Assembly (NCBI RefSeq): GCF_021502725.1
Contig: NZ_JAKFFS010000001.1
Coordinates: forward strand, 992,001-1,056,000
DNA: 64,000 nt
Reading direction: 5' to 3'
DNA from: Dyadobacter sp. CY345
GTDB taxonomy: Bacteria > Bacteroidota > Bacteroidia > Cytophagales > Spirosomataceae
Position numbers and translations under genes: made by a program. Position 1 is the first letter of the stretch, and each line of letters opens with the position of its first letter. Below are positions 33,552-43,450 of the stretch, piece after piece. The notes beneath the pieces are model-generated. The model did no database searches. It saw only the letters and a list, made by a program, of their open reading frames with translations, and was not told the origin of the DNA.

Positions 33552-34616
33552 TTACGGTTTAGATCTTTCGTACTGAATCGGCCACGCTGCCTCCTCGTGC
33601 AACTCTCGCGCAGCCTGTAATGGAAAGTAAGGATTACGAAGTATTTCGCGGGCCATAATGATCATATCTGCGTCCCCATTTACTAAAATTGTTTCGGATT
33701 GGACGGAATTAGTGATCAAACCTACGGTACCAATAAGTATACCAGTTTCTTTTTTTATTCTGGAAGCAAAAGGAAGTTGGTAGGCTGGTCCGACAGGAAT
33801 TTTTTGATGAGTGACCAGACCACCCGTTGAGACGTCAATCAGATCAACTCCCTGATCTTTTAATTGTAGAGCTAGTTTTACAGATTCTTCCAAATTCCAG
33901 CCGCCATCAGCCCAGTCTGTTGCTGAAATTCTGACAAAAATCGGCAGATCACATGGCCATACAATCTTGATGCTGTCTACGATTTGTAATAAAAGCCGGA
34001 TCCGGTTTTCAAAACTTCCACCGTAGTTGTCGGTTCGATGATTACTCAGCGGCGAAAGAAATTGGTGGACAAGATATCCATGTGCAGCATGAATTTCGAT
34101 TACTTTAAATCCTGCATCGAGCGCTCGTTTTGCAGCATTGGTAAAATCCAAAATCACTTTGTCAATTCCCTCCTGATCCAGAGCAACAGGCATAGGATAA
34201 GTGTCAGAAAAAGCGATTGCCGAAGGTCCGACCGTCTGCCAGCCTCCGTCCTCCGGATTAACTTTTCCACGGCCAAGCCATGGGGTTGCGGTGCTCGCTT
34301 TCCGGCCGGCATGTCCGAGCTGGATTCCCGGGACTGACCCATGCTTGGAAAGGAAGGTAGTTATCTGCGCAAGCTTTTCAATGTGTTCATCTTTCCAGAT
34401 ACCTAAATCTTGTGGCGAAATCCGTCCTTCGGGAGAAACGGCAGTGGCCTCCGAAATGATCAGCCCCGCGCCACCCACTGCGCGGCTTCCAAGATGTACA
34501 AGGTGCCAATCGTTTGCAAAACCGTCTTCCGAAGAGTACTGGCACATTGGCGAAACTGTAATTCTGTTTTTTAGTTTGATGCTCTTGATTTCAAGAGGAG
34601 AAAAAAGCTTGGACAT
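33552..34616 (-). CDS. Old yellow enzyme-type NADH:flavin oxidoreductase (YqjM-like)
   Basis: FMN-dependent ene-reductase of 354 aa, starting at the ATG at 34616; the longer frame to 34769 has no homologous N-terminus. It begins KLFSPLEIKSIKLKNRI, with the YqjM-like CQYS segment (Cys and Tyr). HAGRKAS (about 106-112), AAHGYL and the SNHRTDNYGG block are characteristic of the thermophilic-like OYE class. It may reduce activated alkenes or act in oxidative stress; the natural substrate is unknown. It is divergent from the beta-helix gene. Confidence 0.9.
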   Translation of the reverse strand: MSKLFSPLEIKSIKLKNRITVSPMCQYSSEDGFANDWHLVHLGSRAVGGAGLIISEATAVSPEGRISPQDLGIWKDEHIEKLAQITTFLSKHGSVPGIQLGHAGRKASTATPWLGRGKVNPEDGGWQTVGPSAIAFSDTYPMPVALDQEGIDKVILDFTNAAKRALDAGFKVIEIHAAHGYLVHQFLSPLSNHRTDNYGGSFENRIRLLLQIVDSIKIVWPCDLPIFVRISATDWADGGWNLEESVKLALQLKDQGVDLIDVSTGGLVTHQKIPVGPAYQLPFASRIKKETGILIGTVGLITNSVQSETILVNGDADMIIMAREILRNPYFPLQAARELHEEAAWPIQYERSKP

Positions 34617-34793
34617 AGCTAAGGAACTTGATTTAAATTTTAAATACTGGTATCGATTAATTTTTCCTGACGTTATAATTATTGAGCCATTCAAGTGTTT
34701 TCTGCATAGTAAAGTTGCAGAAACGATTGATGTGGTCGAATTTTGTGTTTCAATTTCAGTCTCTAACAAGGTTTTAGTATAAAAAAGTCCTTT

Positions 34794-36935
34794 ATGAATA
34801 GCAGTATCGGTAAACTTTTAAACAAGCTTTTCGCTCTTACATTATTCCTGATCATGAGCTCGGCATGTTGGGCCGCTGATACTTTTTTTGTTTCACTAAA
34901 TGGTAATGACGCTAACGCAGGAACAAAAGAAAACCCGTTTGCAACAATTGATAGGGCGAAGGCTGCCGCCGGGAATAGTCGCTCTAAAATTGAACCTGTG
35001 ACTATCTTCGTGAGAGGTGGTACTTATATTTTTCAAAAGACACTTCAATTTAACGAAAGTGATAGAAACATTCTGATTAAGCCCTGGGCAGGTGAGTCGG
35101 TAATTTTTACAGGCGGAGTTTCAATCAATCCGACAAAAGTGAGGCGGCTGAGTCTTACAGAATACAAAAATGAATTTCCTGAATTTGTGCAGGATAAAAT
35201 TGGAGTACTGGATCTTCGGGAGTTGGGAATTTCGGATTATGGACAGTTGCGGAGCGTGGGTTTCGCAAGACCTTACGCACCATCCTGGCTGGAACTGTTT
35301 ATAAATGAAAATCCTGGCCACCTGGCCCGCTGGCCCAACGATTCGACAATGGCGATGGGAAGAGTTATTGATAAAGGATCAGTTGTGCGGGACGGAGATC
35401 AGACGAATCGTGGTGGAAAATTTGCTTATGAAACTAATCGTCCATCCAGCTGGAAAAAAACAAAAGACATCTGGCTTTCAGGGTACTTTAATGTGGGTTA
35501 TGCCGAAGATGCGGTAAAGCTTGCGAGCTTGGATACACTGGCAAAAACCTTCACCACTGCGCAGCCTCACATCTATGGATTCTTGTCTGGCAAAGCCTGG
35601 AACCGCTGGTATGCCTATAATATTCCTGAGGAAATCGATCAGAATGGAGAATATTATCTGGACCGGGAAAGGGGATTATTGTTCTTTTTCCTTCCAACGC
35701 TGATCTCCAAGCTGGATATTTCTATGCTCCAAACGCCGTTGGTTTCGATAGAAGGTTCAAAAAATATTACGTTCCAGGGTATTTCCTTTGAAGTTTCCCG
35801 TGGAATTGGCGTTTATCTGGAACGTTCTGAAAGTTGTGTTATAACAGATTGTGTTTTTAGAAATCTAGGTTCTGTTGCTGTTTCAATCGGAAAGGGAATC
35901 GCGCCATTTGAAGATCAGAAACATGAAGGAAGTGGAAAAGCCGCGTCTCAGTTAATCGGCAGCGTGGATCAGCATCTATATGAAAATCCAACTTTTGAAC
36001 GGGAAGGTGGCAGGAATAACAGGATCGTAAATTGTCATATTTATCATACCGGGGCAGGAGGTATCAGGCTAAGCGGAGGCGACCGGATAAGTTTAACACC
36101 AGCAGGAAATAGTATTGAAAATTGCCGGATCCATGATTTTAACCGTATTGAAAAATCATATCGGCCAGGGATTGGAATCGATGGGGTAGGCAATAGTATA
36201 TTAAACTGCGAAATATACAACGCGCCAAGTATGGCAATTTTGTTACATGGTAATGATCATGTTTTGGAATACAATAATATCTACGACGTATGCCGGGAAA
36301 TTGATGACCAGGGAGCTTTTTATTACGGACGTGACCCATCTGAAAGAGGGCATAAGTTAAGATTTAACTATTTTCATCATTTTGGCAATAACCATCGCAC
36401 GTCGGCCATTTATCACGATGACGGCGCGAGCGGAATGGAAGTGTTTGGAAATATCTTTTACAAAGCAGGCACGATTCCGGTGTTGATCGGAGGTGGTCAG
36501 GATATAAGTTATAAAAACAATTTGTTCATTGACAGCCCTTTGGGAATTCATGTCGACAACCGATTTCAAAACTGGTCGAAGGCGACGCTGGCGAAAGACG
36601 GCGTGATCGATAAACGTTTGAAAGCTGTAAAATTTGATCAGCCTCCGTACGCCGTAAAATATCCTGAACTGGTTAATTATTGGAAGCAGGATCCTTCGGT
36701 TCCGAAGCGTTTAATTTTTGATAACAATATTTTCGTCAAGGTGGCGACGACCAGGAAAGGTGAGGACCTGTGGTTTAATTGGTCAGAAAATAATCGGGTT
36801 ATGGATACGTATCCATACAATTGGAAAATGATGGACAGCAGACATTTCATTCCGGATGATTCGCAGTTGATTACACCTTCCGGCTGGCAGACGTTACCGG
36901 TTGAAAAGATTGGAATTTTGAAAAATTATAAGTAG
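34794..36935 (+). CDS. Secreted right-handed beta-helix protein
   Basis: A 713-aa protein with a signal peptide (about 1-27, ending SACWAA) and the opening DTFFVSLNGNDANAGT, followed by PFATIDRAKA. This is the pattern of pectate lyase-like beta-helix proteins. The middle (about 310-610) has repeated parallel coils such as NCRIHDF, NCEIYNA and NNIYDV. Family members degrade or epimerise polysaccharides, but no catalytic residues can be assigned here by eye. It could be a polysaccharide lyase or a glycosidase. It starts about 175 bp from the divergent oxidoreductase. Confidence 0.82.
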   Translation: MNSSIGKLLNKLFALTLFLIMSSACWAADTFFVSLNGNDANAGTKENPFATIDRAKAAAGNSRSKIEPVTIFVRGGTYIFQKTLQFNESDRNILIKPWAGESVIFTGGVSINPTKVRRLSLTEYKNEFPEFVQDKIGVLDLRELGISDYGQLRSVGFARPYAPSWLELFINENPGHLARWPNDSTMAMGRVIDKGSVVRDGDQTNRGGKFAYETNRPSSWKKTKDIWLSGYFNVGYAEDAVKLASLDTLAKTFTTAQPHIYGFLSGKAWNRWYAYNIPEEIDQNGEYYLDRERGLLFFFLPTLISKLDISMLQTPLVSIEGSKNITFQGISFEVSRGIGVYLERSESCVITDCVFRNLGSVAVSIGKGIAPFEDQKHEGSGKAASQLIGSVDQHLYENPTFEREGGRNNRIVNCHIYHTGAGGIRLSGGDRISLTPAGNSIENCRIHDFNRIEKSYRPGIGIDGVGNSILNCEIYNAPSMAILLHGNDHVLEYNNIYDVCREIDDQGAFYYGRDPSERGHKLRFNYFHHFGNNHRTSAIYHDDGASGMEVFGNIFYKAGTIPVLIGGGQDISYKNNLFIDSPLGIHVDNRFQNWSKATLAKDGVIDKRLKAVKFDQPPYAVKYPELVNYWKQDPSVPKRLIFDNNIFVKVATTRKGEDLWFNWSENNRVMDTYPYNWKMMDSRHFIPDDSQLITPSGWQTLPVEKIGILKNYK

Positions 36936-36939
36936 TACA

Positions 36940-36972
36940 AAAAGCTCCATTCAACTGTTGAAAGGAGCTTTT
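36940..36972. terminator. Bidirectional terminator
   Basis: aaaagctcc (36940-36948) pairs with ggagctttt (36964-36972), with an inner ttcaa/ttgaa stem, between the convergent beta-helix and dienelactone hydrolase genes. Confidence 0.8.
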
Positions 36973-36999
36973 CGATTTATATTTGATAAAAAATAATGA

Positions 37000-37857
37000 T
37001 CAGGCGATATGATCTTTAAACGCCTTCATTGTTCTTTCCCAGGCCAATTTTGCAGCTTCCGGATTATAACGTGTCGGAGCAGAATCATTCAGGAATGCGT
37101 GTTGAGCACCTTCGTAAACATAAACTTCATATTTCACTCCGGCAGCTTTCAGGGCTTCTTCATAAGCAGGAATACCGGCATTTATTCTTTCATCAAGTCC
37201 GCCGTAGTGCAGCTGAACAAACGCTTTTATTTTAGGAACATCTGAAACTTCCGGCTGACGACCATAGTAGGCTACCGCAGTTTTTAAGGTTGGGGAATGA
37301 ACGGCTAGCTGGTTAGACAAAGCGCCACCCCAGCAAAATCCTACACAGGCTGTTTTTCCATTACTATCTGGTCTGGCTTTCAAATAATCAAGTCCTTTCA
37401 GGAAATTGTTTAGGTTTTTCGTAACATCAATTTTTGCAAAAAGTGCCCTGGCTTCATCTTCATTTGTTGGTGTTCCTCCAAAAGGAGCGAGCGCGTCCCC
37501 GGCAAGCGCAAGATAACCAGCCTTGGCAATGCGGCGGGCAATATCCTTGGTATGCGGATTCAGGCCACGATTTTCATGGATCACCAAAACTGAACCATAT
37601 TTTCCCGGCTTTTTTGGTCTGGCCAGGTAACCGCCCATCGGCGATCCTTCGCCATCATATTTTATGTCCTCTGTAATAATATCATCGTCAGTTTCGGAAA
37701 CTGTCGCTGCATTTGCATAATTCACTTCCAATAGCGGAAGCAATGCCAGAGCGGCCGTTGTTCCTCCGGCGAGATTTGCCAGTCGTTTCAAAAAAGTGTC
37801 GCGGCTTAACGGCTTATGCGTATACTCATCGAAAAGGTTAATGATTCGTTGATCCAT
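37000..37857 (-). CDS. Dienelactone hydrolase-family protein
   Basis: A 285-aa alpha/beta hydrolase with a long N-terminal segment (1-50) that contains a hydrophobic stretch and ANA before residue 51, so it is probably exported or anchored. The catalytic triad is a cysteine type: Cys175 in GFCWGG, Asp222 in GGLDERIN and His253 in GAQHAF, with Glu95 in HENRG. This fits the DLH family. The substrate is not known and the genes around it give no pathway. Confident in family. Confidence 0.9.
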   Translation of the reverse strand: MDQRIINLFDEYTHKPLSRDTFLKRLANLAGGTTAALALLPLLEVNYANAATVSETDDDIITEDIKYDGEGSPMGGYLARPKKPGKYGSVLVIHENRGLNPHTKDIARRIAKAGYLALAGDALAPFGGTPTNEDEARALFAKIDVTKNLNNFLKGLDYLKARPDSNGKTACVGFCWGGALSNQLAVHSPTLKTAVAYYGRQPEVSDVPKIKAFVQLHYGGLDERINAGIPAYEEALKAAGVKYEVYVYEGAQHAFLNDSAPTRYNPEAAKLAWERTMKAFKDHIA

Positions 37858-37903
37858 GCTTTTTACGGGTTAGTGATAACAAGTAAATGTATCGAATTTT
37901 TCA

Positions 37904-40177
37904 TTACGATCTGATCATCAGAACCGAAGGCGAATAGGATAACCATAAACTATGTGATTCCACTGCTTTTTTCCAGCTGTCGAGGCTGATCAGCATAAGA
38001 TCCTGTTGTTCCAGAAATTCCTTTTCAATTTTCTTTTCGTTGTACAATGCGATATGGTTCGGTGCAATTTGCTCAATCGCAGAAATGGTTTCTTTCAATT
38101 CCGGGTTTTGACGAATGACCCCGCTCGCATCCAGAATGATCACACGGGCATCGCTGTGATGAATCAGTTTTTGAGCGAAAACCAGAAGGAAACTGTCGCT
38201 TAAAGAGAATATTGGAATAAAAATATTCTCAATTTTCGCCAGATTTTTTTCAACTAAAATCCCGACTGGTACTTTTACAGACTTGATAATATGTTTGGTG
38301 CGGTCGTCAAAAACGCTGTAATCGAAAAACTTTTCTTTACCTGTTATCGTGTCATAAATCCTTTCGGGGCTGATAATTTTTGTCGTAAAACCTAAAACTT
38401 TTCCAAGGATTGTACCTTCAAAAACATTGCGGCCAATACCAACTAGCAGCAGATCGAAGTTTCCCAGATTGGCCGTGTCGATAATATCCCTGTCAATGTC
38501 CTGCGACGGTTTAAACATCGTGATCATAGGAAGATTGAGCTGCTGCGCTTCCTGTCTGATCGGCTCAAAACTATCATGCTCATATTCGTCTGAATTAAAC
38601 TGATTCAGGTCATTGCTAGGCGATAAGTGCAGCGCTGTGATACTGGCATTTGACGGAGCTTTCCGGATAAAACTATGCGCAAGACGCAACATGGATCTGC
38701 CACTTTGAGGACTTCCGAAGGATACAAGAATCGTGTATTTGCCTGTTTCAACAATCGAATCGGGCAAGTCAATATTTTTTTCCGGGAAAAACCGGTTTAT
38801 CAGATCGAGTGCCGGGCCAGTCATACAAGTCGTGACAAGTGCCATGATCACCATCATTGCAAAAATCTCAGGAGTCAAAACGCCCAGGTCATAGCCGATG
38901 TTCAATACCACCAGCTCCATTAAACCTCTGGTGTTCATCAATGCGCCGAGAACAAGGCTGTCTCGCCAATCCTGGCCTACAAATTTTGCTGCAATGGTGC
39001 TTCCAGCAAATTTTCCTATCACCGCTGCTGTTACAATTAGTCCGGTAATTTGCCATAGATATGGATCGTTTAACAAACCGATTTGAGTTCTTAAACCTGT
39101 AAAAACGAAAAACAACGGAAGTAGTAAAACCAGGGCTACGTCTTCCACTTTTTCAATAAAGATATTTCTAAAAGTCTGGTTTGCAGGCATGATAACGCCG
39201 GCCATAAACGCACCGAAAAGAGCATGAATTCCAATGACTTCTGTCGCATAAGAGGAAACTAAAAGGGTAATAAAAAATACAGCGACCACCGGTTTTGTCA
39301 AACCTTCCTTGTAAGAATAAACGTCACCCAATTTTTTCAAGAATGGCTGAACGATCTTTAACATAATCAATACATAACTACCAGCCATCAAAATTGTATA
39401 AATCGCGCTGAAAACTGATCCGGCCTTGACGATCGCGATTACGGCGGCTAACAGACACCATGCTGTAATATCATCCGTTGCGGCACAGGTTATGGCGAGC
39501 GTTCCAAGTTTTGTTTTGGACAAACCACGCTCCTGAACGATGCGCGCAAGGACAGGAAAGGCTGTAATACTCAGGGCTATGCCGGTAAACAAAGCAAAGG
39601 ACAAAAAGTTTACCTCGGCTGGTGCGAAACGTTCGTATATAACAAAGGCGAGACCAATGCCCAGAGCAAACGGAAAAATGATACTGGCATGGCTGACTAC
39701 AATGGCTTCCTGTGCTTTGTTTTTTAATATTTTCAGATCGAGCTCCATACCGATCACAAACATGAAAAGTATCAGCCCGATCTGGCTAAGAAATTGAAGA
39801 TTTCCCAGTGATTTTAATGGGAATAAAAAGCTGGAAAATTCCGGATAATACATACCGATAAAAGACGGTCCAAGGAAAATCCCGGCTGCAATTTCACCGA
39901 TAACGGTTGGTTGCTTGATTTTTTTACACAGATAACCAAAAGCTCTGGCAACCACAATGATCGTGATGATCTGCAAAAGTAGAATGGCTAGCGGACTTGT
40001 AATATTTTGCTGATAGGTATCAATAAATTGTTGCCAGGAAGATGTTGAATTTGCAACTTTTTTAACAGTAACTTTTCCAATTTCCAGTGTTTCTCCATGT
40101 ACAATGATAAAGTACATCAAACCAGAGAAAAGGCCGATTGTGAAGAGATAAAAGAGTAAATTTCTGATGTTCTTCAT
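37904..40177 (-). CDS. CPA2-type cation:proton antiporter with C-terminal cytosolic domain
   Basis: A 757-aa inner-membrane antiporter. A signal-like first helix is followed by a Na+/H+ exchanger domain (about 55-440) of about 12 helices, with the GEIAAGIFLGPS segment and the CAATDDITAWCLLA core, which carries the double-aspartate ion-binding site. The C-terminal ~280 residues form a UspA-like soluble domain (YTILVSFGSPQSGRSMLRLA starts one half; a second half follows), probably a regulatory nucleotide-binding part. It exchanges K+ or Na+ for H+. Divergent from the heme oxygenase gene. Confidence 0.9.
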   Translation of the reverse strand: MKNIRNLLFYLFTIGLFSGLMYFIIVHGETLEIGKVTVKKVANSTSSWQQFIDTYQQNITSPLAILLLQIITIIVVARAFGYLCKKIKQPTVIGEIAAGIFLGPSFIGMYYPEFSSFLFPLKSLGNLQFLSQIGLILFMFVIGMELDLKILKNKAQEAIVVSHASIIFPFALGIGLAFVIYERFAPAEVNFLSFALFTGIALSITAFPVLARIVQERGLSKTKLGTLAITCAATDDITAWCLLAAVIAIVKAGSVFSAIYTILMAGSYVLIMLKIVQPFLKKLGDVYSYKEGLTKPVVAVFFITLLVSSYATEVIGIHALFGAFMAGVIMPANQTFRNIFIEKVEDVALVLLLPLFFVFTGLRTQIGLLNDPYLWQITGLIVTAAVIGKFAGSTIAAKFVGQDWRDSLVLGALMNTRGLMELVVLNIGYDLGVLTPEIFAMMVIMALVTTCMTGPALDLINRFFPEKNIDLPDSIVETGKYTILVSFGSPQSGRSMLRLAHSFIRKAPSNASITALHLSPSNDLNQFNSDEYEHDSFEPIRQEAQQLNLPMITMFKPSQDIDRDIIDTANLGNFDLLLVGIGRNVFEGTILGKVLGFTTKIISPERIYDTITGKEKFFDYSVFDDRTKHIIKSVKVPVGILVEKNLAKIENIFIPIFSLSDSFLLVFAQKLIHHSDARVIILDASGVIRQNPELKETISAIEQIAPNHIALYNEKKIEKEFLEQQDLMLISLDSWKKAVESHSLWLSYSPSVLMIRS

Positions 40178-40520
40178 GTGTTAATTTTGTAATTGTAAAT
40201 ACGCCCGACGGAAGTGCCAGAGCCTGACGCGCCGGCAAATTTATCTTTTTAGCCAAGGTAATTGTCGTGTGAAGGCATGGAAATAACCTATTATGTAACA
40301 ACGGAGAGGAATTTTGTAATAAAAATTTCAAATCATAATCATCGTATTGGGACAGGAGTTCGTAAATTTTAACAGGAATGATAAATTAGGAAAGGAATTT
40401 TTATAATTTCAACAAGCAGGTTTTCTAAAATTTACGTGCATCATCAGCCATTGGGCCTTTAACGCTCTGATGGAATAGTTTTTGTAGGGGGTTGGTTTTT
40501 GTAATTTCAAGTTCAGCAGC
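40178..40520. other. Intergenic control region, no gene
   Basis: A 343-bp AT-rich gap between the antiporter and the heme oxygenase gene. No perfect TAnnTTTG was found for either; tagtttttg at about 40477 has a 3-base spacer and is a weak candidate for the plus strand. I see nothing else. Confidence 0.6.
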
Positions 40521-41138
40521 ATGGAAGAATTAGTTATTTCTACGCAAAAGCAAGATCTGTTTTTGAAAGAATTAAGAGATAAAACAGGTGAAAGTCATAA
40601 ACATTTAGAAGGAAATAATTTTTCAAGAGCAATCCTGAATCCGTCTGTAACGCTTGCTGACTATCAAACCTATATTGCCAAACTTTACGGTGTGACACGC
40701 GCGTGTGAGCGCGACGTTTTTCCGGAGGTGGCGTCTGTCCTTTACGATTTGGAATATCGTTACAGATCAGGGTTGATCGTTAAAGATCTGGCAAAAACCG
40801 GAATTGCAAGAATGGATATTGATAACATTCCAGTTTTTCAATTCACAACTTCCGGCATTGCAGAGGCTTTGGGCGTGATGTACGTGCTGGAAGGTTCTAC
40901 GTTAGGAGGAAAATTTTTATACAGACATATCAATCAGATACTAGGAATTGACAACGAAACCGGGGTATCCTATTTCTGGGGTTACGGACCCAAAACCGGA
41001 GTGTTATGGAAAACACTCATTTCATCATTGTCAAATTTTGCAGTTGAAGAAAATTGTGAGGAAGAAATAATAGAAAGCGCGGTACAGACATTCGTCACAA
41101 TCGATAAGTGGCTCAACGAAGCAGAAATAAATTTTTAG
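40521..41138 (+). CDS. bphO: Heme oxygenase (biliverdin-producing)
   Basis: Opens heme to biliverdin IXalpha, iron and CO, supplying the bacteriophytochrome chromophore. The 205-aa product has the family's proximal histidine, His26, in LRDKTGESHKHLE, and a mid-protein GVMYVLEGSTLGGKFL segment (distal-helix glycines). The stop at 41138 is one base from the bphP ATG, so the two genes form an operon, which strongly supports the role. There is no signal peptide. Confident. Confidence 0.93.
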   Translation: MEELVISTQKQDLFLKELRDKTGESHKHLEGNNFSRAILNPSVTLADYQTYIAKLYGVTRACERDVFPEVASVLYDLEYRYRSGLIVKDLAKTGIARMDIDNIPVFQFTTSGIAEALGVMYVLEGSTLGGKFLYRHINQILGIDNETGVSYFWGYGPKTGVLWKTLISSLSNFAVEENCEEEIIESAVQTFVTIDKWLNEAEINF

Positions 41139-41139
41139 G

Positions 41140-43440
41140 ATGAATATTACCGATATCGTTAACAGGGATGTTGTCAATCTGTCAAACTGCGAAAGCGAGC
41201 CGATCCATATTCCCGGAAGTATACAACCACACGGATTTTTGTTGGGGCTAAACTTTGACAGTCACCTGATTGGTTTTTGTAGTGCGAATAGTGACGATTT
41301 TATAAAACTTCCGCCCGAAAAGTTGCTGGGGAAATCATTGGCTGAAATTTTCGGCACAAATCAATACGACAGTTTTGTAAGTTATCTGAGGGACGAAAAA
41401 ACAGATCAGGCAAGGCCTTTTGTTTTCATTTATGAAGAAATTTCTTACAACGCGTCCATTAACGTCAGCGGGGGAAATGTTATTCTGGAACTAGAACCGC
41501 TTCCTGACGAACAGCTGGATCTTCCAAATCTCTTTAGTCAGACAAAAAATTTCGTTTCTTTTATGGAACAGCATAGTTCTCTGCTTGAATTATGCAATGA
41601 TATCGCAGTTGAAACGAGAAGAATTACGGGGTATGACCGTGTGATGATTTATCGTTTTGACGAAGAATATAACGGAGAGGTTGTGGCTGAAAATAAACGG
41701 GAAGATCTGGTATCGTTTGCACGGCAGAAATATCCACACACCGACATACCTGCGCAGGCAAGAGAACTTTATTTAAGAAGTCCTCTGAGGATGATCGCCG
41801 ATGTGAATTACGAGCCTGTTCCGATTTTTACATTGAATGATAATGGAGAAAAAAGCAACAAATCGCTTGATTTAGGCTTATCGGGATTGCGGAGCGTTTC
41901 ACCTATCCATATTGAATATCTCAAAAATATGGGTGTTGGGGCAACCTTGACAGTCTCGCTTATTAAGAATAAAAAATTGTGGGGGTTAATTGCATGTCAT
42001 CACTATGGACCCAAAATAATTCCGCACTACACAAGGCTTGCTGCCTTGCTTCAAGGTCATTTTCTTACATCTCAAATCGCGGTACGGGAAGTTGCAGAGG
42101 AGTTCGAGATTGCCCAGGCGTCGGACAAGGCGCTTCTGAAGTCTCTGGCATTGCTTCATGAGAACGAGGACTTTATTGGGGAAAAACATACGTCAGAATC
42201 ATTGTTGAACCTTGCAAATGCGCATGGTTTTGTGATATTCTCACAAGGGAAGTTTTATAAAAATGGGTTAGTACCGTCTGAGGAGGAGTTGACTCCTTTG
42301 ATGATGTCTTTATCAGAAAAATATCCAAACGCTGGCTTTCACACGGATCAGCTAATCAACTATTTCCCGGAGTATGAAAAATTGTCAAAATATGCGGCCG
42401 GAATAATTTATCATTCACTCGCTGCCGGTACGCCGGATGGTGTTTTATGGTTGCGGGCAGAACGACCGGAGACAATTAACTGGGCTGGAAATCCTCACAA
42501 AGCCGTCTCTCTTGATGACGATGGAATTGTTCGTCTGTCTCCCAGAAAATCATTTGAATTGTGGTTGGAAGAGGTTAAAAATAAAAGTGCCAAGTGGAGA
42601 AAAGCAGAGATTAGTTCGTCGGCTGCCTTCACCTTTGCGCTTCAAAAACATATCAACTTCCACTACGTTCGAATGCAGGAAAATAAGAGCAGGATATTAA
42701 ATGAGGAGTTGAAAGCAGCCAATAAAGAACTCGCTAATCTAAACTGGATCAGTACACATGACCTGAAAGAACCTCTTCGGAAAATTCAGATTTTTGCCTC
42801 CAAAGTGCTTGATAGGGAGAATCCTGATTTGTCTGTCCAGGTAAAAGATTCTGTGGAACGTATGCGTTTTGCAGCAGAAAAAATGCAGCTTTTGATCGAG
42901 GATATTTTGACCTATTCCAAGACTGGAAATACAGAGAAAGTTTTTGAAGAAGTAGATCTGAACGGGTTATTAAACAATGTGCTGGATGAATTGCGTGATA
43001 ATATCGATGAGAAAAATGCATTTATTACAGCTACAGAGCTGCCAACCTTAAAAGTTATTCCCTTTCAGGTTCATCAGCTTTTCGTAAATCTTATTACGAA
43101 TGCGTTGAAATTTGCAAAACACGATGCGCCGCCGGTTATTACTATTGGGCTCGAGGAAGTACAGGGTGACTCGATTCTCGCAGATAAGGTTCACAAAGCT
43201 GAGTCTTATTATGCCATTTCACTTGTCGACAACGGAATTGGATTTGAAAAGGAATATGAACAACGGATTTTTGATGTTTTCCAGCGATTGCACCCCGCAC
43301 ATAAATACCCCGGGACCGGTATAGGTCTGGCGATCTGCAAAAAAATTATGGAAAATCATAAGGGACATATTAAGGCAGATTCAGAATTGGGTATCGGGTC
43401 AAAGTTTACGATTTATTTTCCGGCCAAACCGGAACAGTAA
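41140..43440 (+). CDS. bphP: Bacteriophytochrome histidine kinase
   Basis: A 766-aa red/far-red photoreceptor kinase. The N-terminal Cys17 in NCESEPIHIPG is the biliverdin attachment site, and the PAS domain (about 20-125) follows. The GAF domain (about 135-320) has PHTDIPAQAR with Asp202, and the PHY domain (about 325-505) has the tongue PRKSF (468-472). The kinase has His540 in STHDLKEP and an HATPase ending with GTGIGLAI. No receiver is fused or immediately downstream, so its partner is unknown. It is co-transcribed with bphO. Confidence 0.96.
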   Translation: MNITDIVNRDVVNLSNCESEPIHIPGSIQPHGFLLGLNFDSHLIGFCSANSDDFIKLPPEKLLGKSLAEIFGTNQYDSFVSYLRDEKTDQARPFVFIYEEISYNASINVSGGNVILELEPLPDEQLDLPNLFSQTKNFVSFMEQHSSLLELCNDIAVETRRITGYDRVMIYRFDEEYNGEVVAENKREDLVSFARQKYPHTDIPAQARELYLRSPLRMIADVNYEPVPIFTLNDNGEKSNKSLDLGLSGLRSVSPIHIEYLKNMGVGATLTVSLIKNKKLWGLIACHHYGPKIIPHYTRLAALLQGHFLTSQIAVREVAEEFEIAQASDKALLKSLALLHENEDFIGEKHTSESLLNLANAHGFVIFSQGKFYKNGLVPSEEELTPLMMSLSEKYPNAGFHTDQLINYFPEYEKLSKYAAGIIYHSLAAGTPDGVLWLRAERPETINWAGNPHKAVSLDDDGIVRLSPRKSFELWLEEVKNKSAKWRKAEISSSAAFTFALQKHINFHYVRMQENKSRILNEELKAANKELANLNWISTHDLKEPLRKIQIFASKVLDRENPDLSVQVKDSVERMRFAAEKMQLLIEDILTYSKTGNTEKVFEEVDLNGLLNNVLDELRDNIDEKNAFITATELPTLKVIPFQVHQLFVNLITNALKFAKHDAPPVITIGLEEVQGDSILADKVHKAESYYAISLVDNGIGFEKEYEQRIFDVFQRLHPAHKYPGTGIGLAICKKIMENHKGHIKADSELGIGSKFTIYFPAKPEQ

Positions 43441-43450
43441 ATAAGCCTTG

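Noticed and set aside
33552-34769. The long start of the old yellow enzyme at 34769
   Set aside because: The first 51 residues have no homology-like pattern; the family N-terminus begins at the ATG at 34616.
34201-34782. A 193-aa frame antisense to the old yellow enzyme gene
   Set aside because: It overlaps strong flavin-enzyme motifs and has biased Ser/Cys composition, as antisense frames do.
40477-40485. TAGTTTTTG as a -7 box for bphO
   Set aside because: It has three bases between TA and TTTG instead of two, and no -33 partner.
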